Shown: positions 6,189 to 13,886 of the stretch, in pieces | How the letters are laid out: each line of letters starts with the position of its first letter | Position numbering within the stretch: position 1 is the first letter of the stretch | DNA from: CAIWHR01 sp035541655 | GTDB lineage: Bacteria > Pseudomonadota > Gammaproteobacteria > Burkholderiales > Casimicrobiaceae | NCBI GenBank assembly: GCA_035541655.1 | Contig: DATKMY010000006.1 | Span: 1-20,146 of the forward strand | Reading direction: 5' to 3' | Length of the DNA: 20,146 bases | Made by a program: the position numbers and the translations under genes | Notes under the pieces: model-generated | The model's input: only the letters and a program-made list of their open reading frames with translations | What the model was told of the DNA's origin: nothing | Database searches by the model: none

Positions 6189-8412
6189 GACGAACGGTCT
6201 CCTCCGGCGTGCGGATTCGCCCGCGCTGCCGCATCACCGCGGCGTCGAGCAGCATCCGACCGGCCCAGCGATAGACGTTGAACTCGCGCACGACGCCGCG
6301 CATGAAGCGCATGCGGTCGCGCTGCTCGTCGGCAGGCATCGTCAGCGCGAGATGGAGCGCCGCCGCGCACTGGTCGGCGTCGTACGGGTTGACGATCAGC
6401 GCCTCGAGGAGCTCGCGCGACGCGCCGGTGAATTGCGAGAGGATCAGTACGCCCCGCTCGTCGTCGCGCGCCGCCACATACTCCTTGGCCACGAGATTCA
6501 TCCCGTCGTGGAGACTGCTCACGAAGCACAAGTCGGCCGCGCGGTGATGCTCGTAGACCGAATCGGGCTCGTGATGCTCCGCGAGCAGGATGATCGGCGC
6601 GTGCTTCGCCTCGGCGTAGCGCTCGTTGATCTCGGCGGCGCGCGCCCGGACGTGCGCCGCGTAGTCGCGATACTCGTCGATCGTCGTACGGCTCGGCGCC
6701 GCGATCTGGACGAACGAAAAGCGGCCGATCCAGCGCGGCTCGATCTCGAGGAGGCGCGCGACCGCGTTGAAGCGCTCGATGATGCCCTTGGTGTAGTCGA
6801 GGCGGTCGATCCCGATGCCGAGCAGGTGGTTCGCGGGAAGCCCGAGGCGCTCGCGCACCGCGCGTCGCGCCACCGGGATGTCCCTCGCTTCGGCGAGCGG
6901 CGCGGGCGGCCACTCGATCGAGATCGGATAGCGATGCACGACGGTGGTCTGGCCGCGGCGGTCGATCGTGAACGATTCGCGGTCGACGCGCGCCTCGATC
7001 AGCCGATCGACGGTGTCGAGGAAGTTGTTGCAGTGGAACTGCGTGTGGAAGCCGATGCTGCTGCTGCCGAGCAGCCCCTCGAGAAGCTCTACGCGCCACG
7101 GACAGATCGCGAACGACTCGGGATTGGGCCACGGGATATGCCAGAACGTGATGATCGTCGCCTCGGGCAGGCGTTCGCGGATCAGCTTCGGCAACAGCGC
7201 GAAGTGATAGTCCTGAACGAGCACCACAGGGTCTTTCGTCTGGGACTCCGCCGCGACCGCATCGGCGAACCGCGTGTTGACCGTCCGATAGTGCTCGTAG
7301 TCGCTCGAGCGGAACGTGGGGCGTACGTGCGCGATGTGGCAGAGCGGCCACAACCCTTCGTTCGCGAACCCAGCGTAGTAGCCGGCTTCCTCATCCTTCG
7401 TGAGCCAGATGCGCCGGAGCTGGTAGATCGGGCGATCCGGCGGAACGGCGATGCGGTCGAACCTGTCGACGGTCTCGCGGTCGGCGGAGCCGCTGCCGTG
7501 CGCGATCCACGTGCCCGAGCAGGCGCGCATCACCGGCTCGAGCGCGGTGACGAGACCGCTCGCCGGGTGCTGCAGGCGAATTCCATCCGCGGTCCGCGTG
7601 TGGATGTACGGTTCGCGATTCGCGACGACGATGACGTCGTGGCCGTGGAGCTCGCTGCGCAGCGTCGCGCGCAGCGCCTGCTGGTCCCAGATGCGCTGGC
7701 TGCCGTCGAGCGGGCGATACTGGCGCTCGAGGTCGCGGATCAGCTCGCGCAGATCGCGCGCGATCGGCCGCAGCTCGGGTGCGGTCGACGCCCGGGAGGC
7801 CCGCAGGATTCCCTCGCCGCGCAGCAATGCGCGCAGCCCCTGCACCCAACCGCGCCAGGAGAGCTGCGCGATCACGACCGTGATGAGCGCGATCGCCGCG
7901 GAAAGCGCGGCGAAGAAATAGAACAAGTACCGCCGCGTCTCTTCGCTGCGGCGCGCGACGAAGCTCATGTCGTGGACCAGGATCAGCTGCGCGCTGGTCA
8001 TTCCGTCGGCGTCGACGGGGCGCACGGCTACGTGCAGCGGTCCGCGCGGCGTCTGGAGCACCTGGCCGGCGCCATCGGAATCGGCGTAGGCGGCGAGCGA
8101 CGAGCACGTGATCTCGCGCGGGAAGCTCGCCGTGGCGATCGGTTCCGCACCCGGCGCAAGGCACAGGCCGACGCCGTACAGGCGCTCGTCCTGCAGCATA
8201 TGATTGAAGAACGCCAGGATCCGCGGCTCGGACCGGGTGGCGACGAGGGTGGCCATCTGCCCCTGCATCGTCGAGGAGATCAAACTCGAACGGATGTCGA
8301 GGTCGCGGACGAACCACCGTTGCATCAGCGAATCGGCGAGCGGTACGGAGATGTACGCGAACGCGCCGAGTGCGAGCAGCAAGGGGATCAGAAAGCGCAG
8401 TGAGAGGCGCAC
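6181..8412 (-). CDS. otsA: Membrane-anchored trehalose-6-phosphate synthase with N-terminal sensor-like module
   Basis: The C-terminal part, about residues 258-735, is a GT20 trehalose-6-phosphate synthase joining UDP-glucose and glucose-6-phosphate. It shows DVIVVANRE, VQDYHFALLPKLI, FWHIPWPNPE, LLEGLLGSSSIGFHT, GIDRLDYTKGI and HDGMNLVAKEYVA. E. coli-type OtsA is about 470 residues; this protein has about 255 extra at the N-terminus. They form a transmembrane segment (about 7-23), an extracytoplasmic region (27-160) resembling a small Cache/PAS-like sensor, a second transmembrane segment (163-184) and an Arg-rich helical linker (187-256). The GT20 domain would thus face the cytoplasm. The frame is open to 9123, but the upstream part is antisense to another gene. 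The GTG at 8412 gives a signal-anchor start (RLSLRFLIPLLLALG) and 743 residues. No strong ribosome binding site is visible, so the start is the least certain point. Confidence 0.9.
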   Translation of the reverse strand: MRLSLRFLIPLLLALGAFAYISVPLADSLMQRWFVRDLDIRSSLISSTMQGQMATLVATRSEPRILAFFNHMLQDERLYGVGLCLAPGAEPIATASFPREITCSSLAAYADSDGAGQVLQTPRGPLHVAVRPVDADGMTSAQLILVHDMSFVARRSEETRRYLFYFFAALSAAIALITVVIAQLSWRGWVQGLRALLRGEGILRASRASTAPELRPIARDLRELIRDLERQYRPLDGSQRIWDQQALRATLRSELHGHDVIVVANREPYIHTRTADGIRLQHPASGLVTALEPVMRACSGTWIAHGSGSADRETVDRFDRIAVPPDRPIYQLRRIWLTKDEEAGYYAGFANEGLWPLCHIAHVRPTFRSSDYEHYRTVNTRFADAVAAESQTKDPVVLVQDYHFALLPKLIRERLPEATIITFWHIPWPNPESFAICPWRVELLEGLLGSSSIGFHTQFHCNNFLDTVDRLIEARVDRESFTIDRRGQTTVVHRYPISIEWPPAPLAEARDIPVARRAVRERLGLPANHLLGIGIDRLDYTKGIIERFNAVARLLEIEPRWIGRFSFVQIAAPSRTTIDEYRDYAAHVRARAAEINERYAEAKHAPIILLAEHHEPDSVYEHHRAADLCFVSSLHDGMNLVAKEYVAARDDERGVLILSQFTGASRELLEALIVNPYDADQCAAALHLALTMPADEQRDRMRFMRGVVREFNVYRWAGRMLLDAAVMRQRGRIRTPEETVRHV

Positions 8413-8447
8413 GAGTCGGGGTGCGATTGCGGGATCTGGAGCGGGCG

Positions 8448-8453
8448 ATTCTA
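8448..8453 (-). promoter_or_regulatory. Putative -10 element of the otsA operon
   Basis: TAGAAT on the minus strand lies 35 bases before the chosen otsA GTG, directly downstream of a pair of direct repeats. The -35 region would fall inside the nearer repeat copy and does not resemble TTGACA, so any promoter may depend on an activator or another sigma factor. Confidence 0.3.
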
Positions 8454-8464
8454 CGCGCAGGTTC

Positions 8465-8531
8465 GCGCGCCGACCCTCGGTGTCAGTCCTACAAAAGGCC
8501 GCGCGCCGAGCCTCGGTTCCAGTCCTACAAA
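8465..8531. repeat. Pair of 31-bp direct repeats, GTAG-type REP-like
   Basis: Two copies (8465-8495 and 8501-8531), spaced with a period of 36 bases, match at 28 of 31 positions. Read on the minus strand each begins TTTGTAGGACTG, followed by ACCGAGG, C or G, then TCGGCGCGC. The GTAG near one end followed by an imperfect palindrome (CCGAG-G-CTCGG in the distal copy, CCGA-GGG-TCGG in the proximal one) resembles the REP elements mobilised by RAYT transposases. They fill most of the 146-base gap between the oxidase gene and otsA. They could instead be paired protein-binding sites. No third copy was seen in the window. Confidence 0.7.
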
Positions 8532-8558
8532 TCGACCGCGCGCGGCCGCCGGCAACCG

Positions 8559-9743
8559 TTACGACACGACGCTCGCGCCGTAACCGCCGACCAGCATCCG
8601 CCCCGTCGTGAAGCGCTCGATCGAATAGGGCGCGAGCGGCAGGTCGGTCGGCAGCCCGAGAGCCGATTGCGCGACGAGTCGTCCGACGACGGGAGAGAGC
8701 TTGAAGCCATGGCCCGAGAATCCGAACGCGACATGCAGACCGTCGATGCCCGGAAGCGGACCGAGCACCGGATTCCAGTCGGGTGTCGTGTCGTAGACGC
8801 CGGTCCACGAGTGCGCGAGACCCGCATCGGCGAAGGCGGGAACGCGGCGGCCGAGCAACTCGCCGATCTGCACGACGTGGTCGAGGGGCACCTCGCCCTG
8901 GCGCGTGTCGGGCGCGGCGAGTGCTTCGCCGTCGCCGGTGTCGCCGATCATCAGTTGCCGTCCCGAATAGCTGCGGAAATAGATGCCGCCGCGCGGCACC
9001 CAGTCCATGACGACGGGCAGATCCGGCGTGTACGGCGTTCTCGATTCGAACAAGACGACTGCGTGCCGCGACAGCGTGAGCGGCACCGCGATCCCTGTCC
9101 ATCGCTCGATCTCGCGCGACCACATGTTCTGCGCGCTGACGACGATGCCCGCCGCGATCGACCCTCCCGTCGTCTCCACGCCGGTCACGCGTGCGCCGTC
9201 GCGGACGAGCCCCGTCACGGTCACGCCCTCGCGCACGAGCGCGCCGTGACGCCGCGCTGCGCGCACATACGCGGACAGCGTCATGTAGGCGTCGGCGTAT
9301 CCGGCGCCGGGCTCCCAGCCGACCACGGGATCGTCGCTCAGGTCGAGCAGCGGATGGATACGCCGCGCGGCTTCAGTGCCGATCTCCTGCGCTTCGATGC
9401 CCGCGCTGCGCTGGACCGCGAGCGTTGCACGCAGCGCTGCCGCGCGCTCGCCGGCGGGGGCGACCAGCATCAGCCCGCAGCGGTTGAGACCGCAGTCGGC
9501 ATCGTCGTCGTCGAGATAGCGGCGGAAGTCGGCGAACACCTCGAGCGCGGCATGCGCGATCGCGACGTTCTCCGGCACCGAGTAGTGCGTGCGGACGATG
9601 CACGACGACTGCGCCGTCGTGCCGCCGCCGACCTCGCCGCGCTCGACGAGCAGCACGCGTCCTGCGTCGAATCGCGCCAGATGGCAGGCGATCGACGTGC
9701 CGACCACACCGCCGCCGATCACGATCGCGTCGAAGCGTTCCAT
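8559..9743 (-). CDS. FAD-dependent oxidoreductase (DAO family, sarcosine/glycine oxidase-like)
   Basis: The 394-residue flavoprotein belongs to the D-amino-acid oxidase superfamily, which oxidises secondary or primary amines such as sarcosine, glycine, proline or D-amino acids. The N-terminal dinucleotide-binding motif AIVIGGGVVGTS (residues 6-17) is followed by the acidic ribose-binding residue in LLVERG and by GGGTTAQSS. The C-terminal flavin-contact motif is GLHVAFGFSGHGFKLSP, preceded by TGVYDTTPDWNPVLGP. This C-terminal pattern is typical of soxB-type or glycine-oxidase-like members; the substrate cannot be assigned. The frame is open from a GTG at 9770, but the ATG at 9743 begins right before the FAD motif and is preferred. 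No signal peptide or partner subunit gene is adjacent. It is divergent from the patatin gene. Confidence 0.9.
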   Translation of the reverse strand: MERFDAIVIGGGVVGTSIACHLARFDAGRVLLVERGEVGGGTTAQSSCIVRTHYSVPENVAIAHAALEVFADFRRYLDDDDADCGLNRCGLMLVAPAGERAAALRATLAVQRSAGIEAQEIGTEAARRIHPLLDLSDDPVVGWEPGAGYADAYMTLSAYVRAARRHGALVREGVTVTGLVRDGARVTGVETTGGSIAAGIVVSAQNMWSREIERWTGIAVPLTLSRHAVVLFESRTPYTPDLPVVMDWVPRGGIYFRSYSGRQLMIGDTGDGEALAAPDTRQGEVPLDHVVQIGELLGRRVPAFADAGLAHSWTGVYDTTPDWNPVLGPLPGIDGLHVAFGFSGHGFKLSPVVGRLVAQSALGLPTDLPLAPYSIERFTTGRMLVGGYGASVVS

Positions 9744-9878
9744 ATGCTCATCGCAATTGCCCCTCGGCACGCCATGGTCGTGTTAGATTCGACGGCAAGT
9801 TCGGCGACCGAATTTCATCGACAACAGGTGTCGCCGCTTTCCAAGCCTTCATGCGCATCGGGCCACGCCGCAGCAAGC

Positions 9879-9906
9879 GCACGTGAGACTACGGACGTGC
9901 CCGTAG
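9879..9906 (+). other. Two overlapping, mutually exclusive inverted repeats in the leader of the patatin gene
   Basis: GCACGT (9879-9884) can pair with ACGTGC (9895-9900), and CTACGG (9889-9894) can pair with CCGTAG (9901-9906). The arms interleave, so only one stem can form at a time. The block ends 12 bases before the ATG at 9919. It could be an operator or a switching leader; the arms are only 6 bases, so chance is possible. Confidence 0.3.
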
Positions 9907-9918
9907 AAAGATGAAATC

Positions 9919-12165
9919 ATGAACGCGCCGCGAAAAATTGCCAACAGGATCCTTGGGATTGCGGCGGCCGTTGCGGTCATGTCGCCTCCCTTCCCGGACG
10001 CAGACGCACAGGCCGTCGGGTCGGCGGGCCCCGCGAAGATTCCGCGCATCGCGCTCGCGCTCTCGGGCGGCGGCGCCCGCGGCCTCGCGCACGTCGGCGT
10101 GCTGAAGGTGCTCGACGAGATGCGGATACCGATCGCCTGCGTGGCCGGGACCAGCATGGGATCGATCGTCGGTGCGACGTTCGCCGCCGGCACCACGCCC
10201 GAGGCGATGGAGAAGTTCGTCGTCGCCGCCGACTGGGACAAGGTCTTCCGTGATCAGCCGCCCCGCGAGGAGATCTCCGTGCGGCGCAAGAAATACGACT
10301 ACGAGACGCTGTTTGCCCCCGAATTCGGCGTGAAGGACGGCGGGCTCGCGCTGCCGAAGGGCGTGCTCTCCGGCGTGTCGATCGAATCGTTCTTCCGCGA
10401 GCTGACGACACCGGCTTTCGGGATCACCGACTTCAACAAGCTGCGGATACCGTTTCGCGCGATGGCGACCGACATTGAGACCGGTCAGTCGATCGTACTG
10501 GACCACGGCAGCCTCGCGCAGGCGATGCGGGCGAGCATGTCGGTGCCCGGCGCGATGTCGCCGGTCGAGATCGACGGACGGCTCCTCGTCGACGGCGGCA
10601 TCGCGAACAACCTGCCGATCGAGGTGGCACGGAAGCTCTGCGACGCCGAAGCGGTGATCGCCGTCAACATCTCCACGCCGCCACTCACGCGCAAGGAGAT
10701 TACCTCCGCGCTCTCGGTGGTCGGCCAGCTCATCAACTTCCTCGGCAAGGACACCGTCGACAAGCAGTTGCAGAACCTGAAGCCCGGCGACGTGCTGATC
10801 GCACCCGATCTCGGCGACATCTCCGCGGGGACGTTCGACCGCTCGAAGGATGCGATCCGGATCGGCGAGGAGGCGACGCGCGAGGCGGCGGACAAGCTCA
10901 AGCGCTACAGCATCGCACCCGAGCAGTACGCGGCGGTTCGCGCAAGGCAGATCGCGGAGCCGAAGGCGCTCGGCACCGTCCAGGAGATCCGCGTCGAAGG
11001 GGTGTCGCGTACGAATCCCGATGTGGCGAAGGATCTCGTCGAGACCAAGCCCGGCGAGCCGCTGTCCGAAGAGAAGATCGCAGCCGACCTGCGGCGAATC
11101 TACGGGCGCGGCGATTACGAGAGCGTCACCTATCGCATAATCGGAGACGCGACCGGTCCGCGGGCGATGGTGATCCAGCCGACGGAGAAATCGTATGGGC
11201 CTGATTACCTTCGCTTCGGCCTGGGGCTGGCCAGCGACCTCCAGGGCGACAACCAGTTCAACGCGCTCGTGCAGTACCGAAAGACGTGGGTCAACAGCCT
11301 GGGCGCCGAATGGGTGACCGAGGCCCAGGTCGGCCAGGACACGCACCTGACGAGCGAGTTCTACCAGCCGTTCTCCGCAACCGAACCGTGGTTCGTCGCG
11401 CCGAACGTCGCGATCGGGCAGCAGTCGCGCGGCGTTTTCGTCAACGAGCAGAAGGTCGCCACGTACCTGATCGGCGTCGGCGAGGCGGGGGTCGACCTCG
11501 GCGCGGTCCTGGGCACCTGGGGCGAGCTGCGCGTGGGCCCCGTGTGGTCGAAGGTGTTCGCGCGCGTCGATACCGGTTCGCCGGTGCTGCCCGAGATCCG
11601 GCAGACCACGGCGGGCATTCGCGCGAATCTCTTCGTCGACCAGACCAACTACGCGTGGTTCCCGACCGACGGGTTCGGCGCCAACGCGAGCGGATACGCG
11701 GCGTTCACGGGGATGGGGTCGGCGCAGAGCTACCAGAAGCTCGAAGGCACGGTTCGCTACGCGAAGAGTTGGGGCCCGCACACGCTGCAGTTGAACGCTG
11801 CCGGCGGCACCGGCTTCGGCTCGAACATGCCGGCGTACGAGACGTTCACGCTCGGCGGGCCGCTGCGCCTTTCCGGCTACCGCGTCAACGAGTTCTCCGG
11901 ACAGGAATACTGGTTTGGTCGCGCGATGTTCTACGACCGCGTGATTGCGCTTCCCGACCTGATCGGCTCCGGGGTGTTCGCCGGCGTGTCAGCGGAGATC
12001 GGCAAGATCAAGGACCGCTTCGACCAGGGTGCATCGCCGGGAACGCTTTGGTCCGGATCGGTATTCCTCGGCGCCGACACGTTCGCCGGCCCCGGGTTCC
12101 TCGGCTTCGGCTTTGGCGGAGGGGGCAACTGGTCGCTCTACCTGCTGCTCGGTTCGCCGAAGTAG
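9919..12165 (+). CDS. Patatin-like phospholipase with outer-membrane barrel (PlpD-type, type Vd secretion)
   Basis: The 748-residue protein has four parts in order. Residues 1-31 are a signal peptide ending near ADAQA. A patatin lipase domain (about 42-310) has the oxyanion motif SGGGARG (49-55), the nucleophile Ser79 in GTSMG and the dyad Asp225 in VDGG. A single POTRA-like segment (about 350-410) begins VQEIRVEGVSRTNPD. A predicted beta-barrel of the BamA/Omp85 type runs from about residue 425 to the end, with alternating aromatic strands and FTLGGPLRLSGYR near the C-terminus. This is the architecture of PlpD of Pseudomonas and FplA of Fusobacterium, in which the barrel exports the linked phospholipase A to the cell surface. 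The catalytic dyad is intact. It has no neighbouring partner gene, as expected for a self-secreting protein. The ribosome binding site is weak. Confidence 0.94.
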   Translation: MNAPRKIANRILGIAAAVAVMSPPFPDADAQAVGSAGPAKIPRIALALSGGGARGLAHVGVLKVLDEMRIPIACVAGTSMGSIVGATFAAGTTPEAMEKFVVAADWDKVFRDQPPREEISVRRKKYDYETLFAPEFGVKDGGLALPKGVLSGVSIESFFRELTTPAFGITDFNKLRIPFRAMATDIETGQSIVLDHGSLAQAMRASMSVPGAMSPVEIDGRLLVDGGIANNLPIEVARKLCDAEAVIAVNISTPPLTRKEITSALSVVGQLINFLGKDTVDKQLQNLKPGDVLIAPDLGDISAGTFDRSKDAIRIGEEATREAADKLKRYSIAPEQYAAVRARQIAEPKALGTVQEIRVEGVSRTNPDVAKDLVETKPGEPLSEEKIAADLRRIYGRGDYESVTYRIIGDATGPRAMVIQPTEKSYGPDYLRFGLGLASDLQGDNQFNALVQYRKTWVNSLGAEWVTEAQVGQDTHLTSEFYQPFSATEPWFVAPNVAIGQQSRGVFVNEQKVATYLIGVGEAGVDLGAVLGTWGELRVGPVWSKVFARVDTGSPVLPEIRQTTAGIRANLFVDQTNYAWFPTDGFGANASGYAAFTGMGSAQSYQKLEGTVRYAKSWGPHTLQLNAAGGTGFGSNMPAYETFTLGGPLRLSGYRVNEFSGQEYWFGRAMFYDRVIALPDLIGSGVFAGVSAEIGKIKDRFDQGASPGTLWSGSVFLGADTFAGPGFLGFGFGGGGNWSLYLLLGSPK

Positions 12166-12261
12166 AAGGCGCGGCGCGTTCGCCGGGTGGCGAAGCGACG
12201 GCGCGGCGATCGAGGGGGCAGGCAAGCGCGGCTCGGCGCGCTGACCCGGCCCCCATTTCGG

Positions 12262-13062
12262 CTACTCGGCCGGCGGGGTCTCGCTCTCGTGCCAGCGCGA
12301 AAGCGCGATGCGCGAGAGCGCGACGGTCGCCGCAAACAGCATGACGCCGCTCGCCGCGATCAGGAAGAGCGCGGCGAACAGGCGCGGCACGTTGAGCTGC
12401 ATGCCGGCGAGCAGGATCTGGTACGCGAGACCCGCACCGGCGCCACCCGTGCCCGCGACGAATTCGGCGACGACAGCGCCGATCAGCGAAAGTCCGCTCG
12501 CGATCCGCAGGCCGCCGAAGAAGTAGGGGAGCGCGCTCGGGATCCGCAGCCGGGCGAGGACCTGCCAGCGGCTCGCGCGGCACATCCGGAAGAGGTCGAG
12601 CAGGCCGTGGTCGACGCTGCGCAGTCCGAGCGTCGTGTTGGAGATGATCGGGAAGATCGCGACGACGACCGCGCACAGCACGAGCGCCGCACGCGTGTCC
12701 TTCACCCAGATGATGATGAGCGGGGCGATCGCGACGATCGGCGTCACCTGCAACAGCACCGCGTAGGGAAAGAGGCTCATCTCGATCCACCGGCTTTGCA
12801 CGAACACGAGCGCGACGCCAACACCTACGATCGTGGCGATCGCGAGCGCGGTGAGCGCGATTCCGAGCGTCACCTCGAGCGAATCGGCAAGCAGCGCGCG
12901 ATCTGCGACGAGCGTACGCCAGACGATCGACGGCGCCGGAACGACGTACGCGGGCACTGCGTAGTACGTGACCAGCCCCTGCCATGCGCCGAGCAAGGCC
13001 ACCGCGATCAGCGCGGGCGCTGCGTAGCGCAGAGCGCGCGAGGGCGCGTCGTCCTCGTTCAT
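12262..13062 (-). CDS. ABC transporter permease (SsuC/TauC/ThiX-like)
   Basis: This is the 266-residue inner-membrane subunit of an ABC importer, with about six hydrophobic spans. The first runs from RYAAPALIAVALLGAW, and others lie around ALTALAIATIVGVGVALVF and ALVLCAVVVAIFPIIS. The cytoplasmic coupling loop, which fits the EAA-type motif, lies in MCRASRWQVLARLRIPSALP. The family start PSIVWRTL, typical of sulfonate, taurine and thiamine-precursor permeases, follows the first membrane segment. The ATG at 13062 overlaps the stop of the upstream ATPase gene as ATGA, so translation is coupled. It is the last gene of the three-gene importer operon and converges on the patatin gene. Confidence 0.93.
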   Translation of the reverse strand: MNEDDAPSRALRYAAPALIAVALLGAWQGLVTYYAVPAYVVPAPSIVWRTLVADRALLADSLEVTLGIALTALAIATIVGVGVALVFVQSRWIEMSLFPYAVLLQVTPIVAIAPLIIIWVKDTRAALVLCAVVVAIFPIISNTTLGLRSVDHGLLDLFRMCRASRWQVLARLRIPSALPYFFGGLRIASGLSLIGAVVAEFVAGTGGAGAGLAYQILLAGMQLNVPRLFAALFLIAASGVMLFAATVALSRIALSRWHESETPPAE

Positions 13063-13886
13063 CGCGTGACGACCGGCGACGAGGGTGTCGCCGCGCCGGC
13101 GTCCGCCACCAGCGCGGAGAGTCGCTGGCACGTCTGCGCGAACTTCGTCGACACCCGGAAAGCATCGCTGCGCGGATGCGGCTCGTCGACCGCGACGTCC
13201 GCGATCACGCGCCCGGGGCGCGCGCCCATCACTGCGACGCGCGTCGACAGGAACACCGCTTCGTAGATGCTGTGCGTGACGAACACGATCGTGAGGCGCT
13301 CACCCGCCCACAATCCCAGGAGTTCGTTGTCGAGACGCTGCCGCGTGAACTCGTCGAGCGCGCCGAACGGCTCGTCCATCAGCAACAGGTTGGGCCGCAA
13401 CGCGAGAGCGCGAGCGATCGACACGCGCATCTGCATGCCGCCCGAGAGCTCGCGCGGCAGGTGCGACTCGAACTCCGACAGCCCGACGAGCGCGAGCGCC
13501 GTGCGCGCCGTGCGTGAGGCTTCGCTGCGATCGACGCGGGCGAGATCGAGCGGCAAGCGGACGTTGGCGACGACACGCGCCCACGGCATGAGCGTCGGCG
13601 CCTGGAACACGAACCCCAGGCGTCGCCCCGCTCCACCCGTCGCAGCGTAGTCGCCGCCCCACCAGCGAAGCGTCCCCGTGCTCGGCGCGATCAACCCGGC
13701 AATCAGGTTGAGGAGCGTCGTCTTCCCGCAACCCGACGGCCCGAGCAGCGTCAGGAACTCGCCTTCGTGAATCTCGAGGTGCACTGGCGCGAGCGCACGC
13801 GTGCCGTTCGCGTAGACCTTCTCGGCGCCCGTGACGGAAACGACCGGAACGCGACCGACGCCACGGGCCGACGCCGGAGAATTCAG
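13059..13886 (-). CDS. ABC transporter ATPase (SsuB/TauB/ThiZ-like), probable CTG start
   Basis: This is the ATP-hydrolysing subunit of the importer. It shows Walker A GPSGCGKTT (residues 49-57), the Q-loop FVFQAPTLMPW, the signature LSGGMQ (Ser148), Walker B LLLMDEPFGALDE with catalytic Glu172 and the switch histidine in FVTHS. LMPW after the Q-loop is typical of the nitrate/sulfonate/taurine group. The start is unusual: no ATG, GTG or TTG occurs in frame near the N-terminus, and the first in-frame GTG falls inside the first beta-strands. A CTG at 13886 overlaps the stop of the binding-protein gene (CTGA) and has GAGGG 7 bases upstream, an ideal ribosome binding site, giving 275 residues. 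I take CTG as the start. A sequence error creating CTG from ATG or GTG is the main alternative. Confidence 0.88.
   Translation of the reverse strand: MNSPASARGVGRVPVVSVTGAEKVYANGTRALAPVHLEIHEGEFLTLLGPSGCGKTTLLNLIAGLIAPSTGTLRWWGGDYAATGGAGRRLGFVFQAPTLMPWARVVANVRLPLDLARVDRSEASRTARTALALVGLSEFESHLPRELSGGMQMRVSIARALALRPNLLLMDEPFGALDEFTRQRLDNELLGLWAGERLTIVFVTHSIYEAVFLSTRVAVMGARPGRVIADVAVDEPHPRSDAFRVSTKFAQTCQRLSALVADAGAATPSSPVVTR

Noticed and set aside
5758..8403. Plus-strand open frame of 881 codons opposite otsA
   Set aside because: Low-complexity charged sequence with no motif, opposite a well-supported GT20 gene; a composition effect.
8413..9123. N-terminal extension of the otsA frame up to 9123
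   Set aside because: This part is antisense to the FAD oxidoreductase and crosses the intergenic repeats; its translation is Arg-rich and without motifs. The signal-anchor start at 8412 is far better.
9889..11781. Minus-strand open frame of 630 codons opposite the patatin gene
   Set aside because: Rich in Arg, Asp, Leu and Val without domain signatures, while the plus strand has signal peptide, lipase and barrel motifs.
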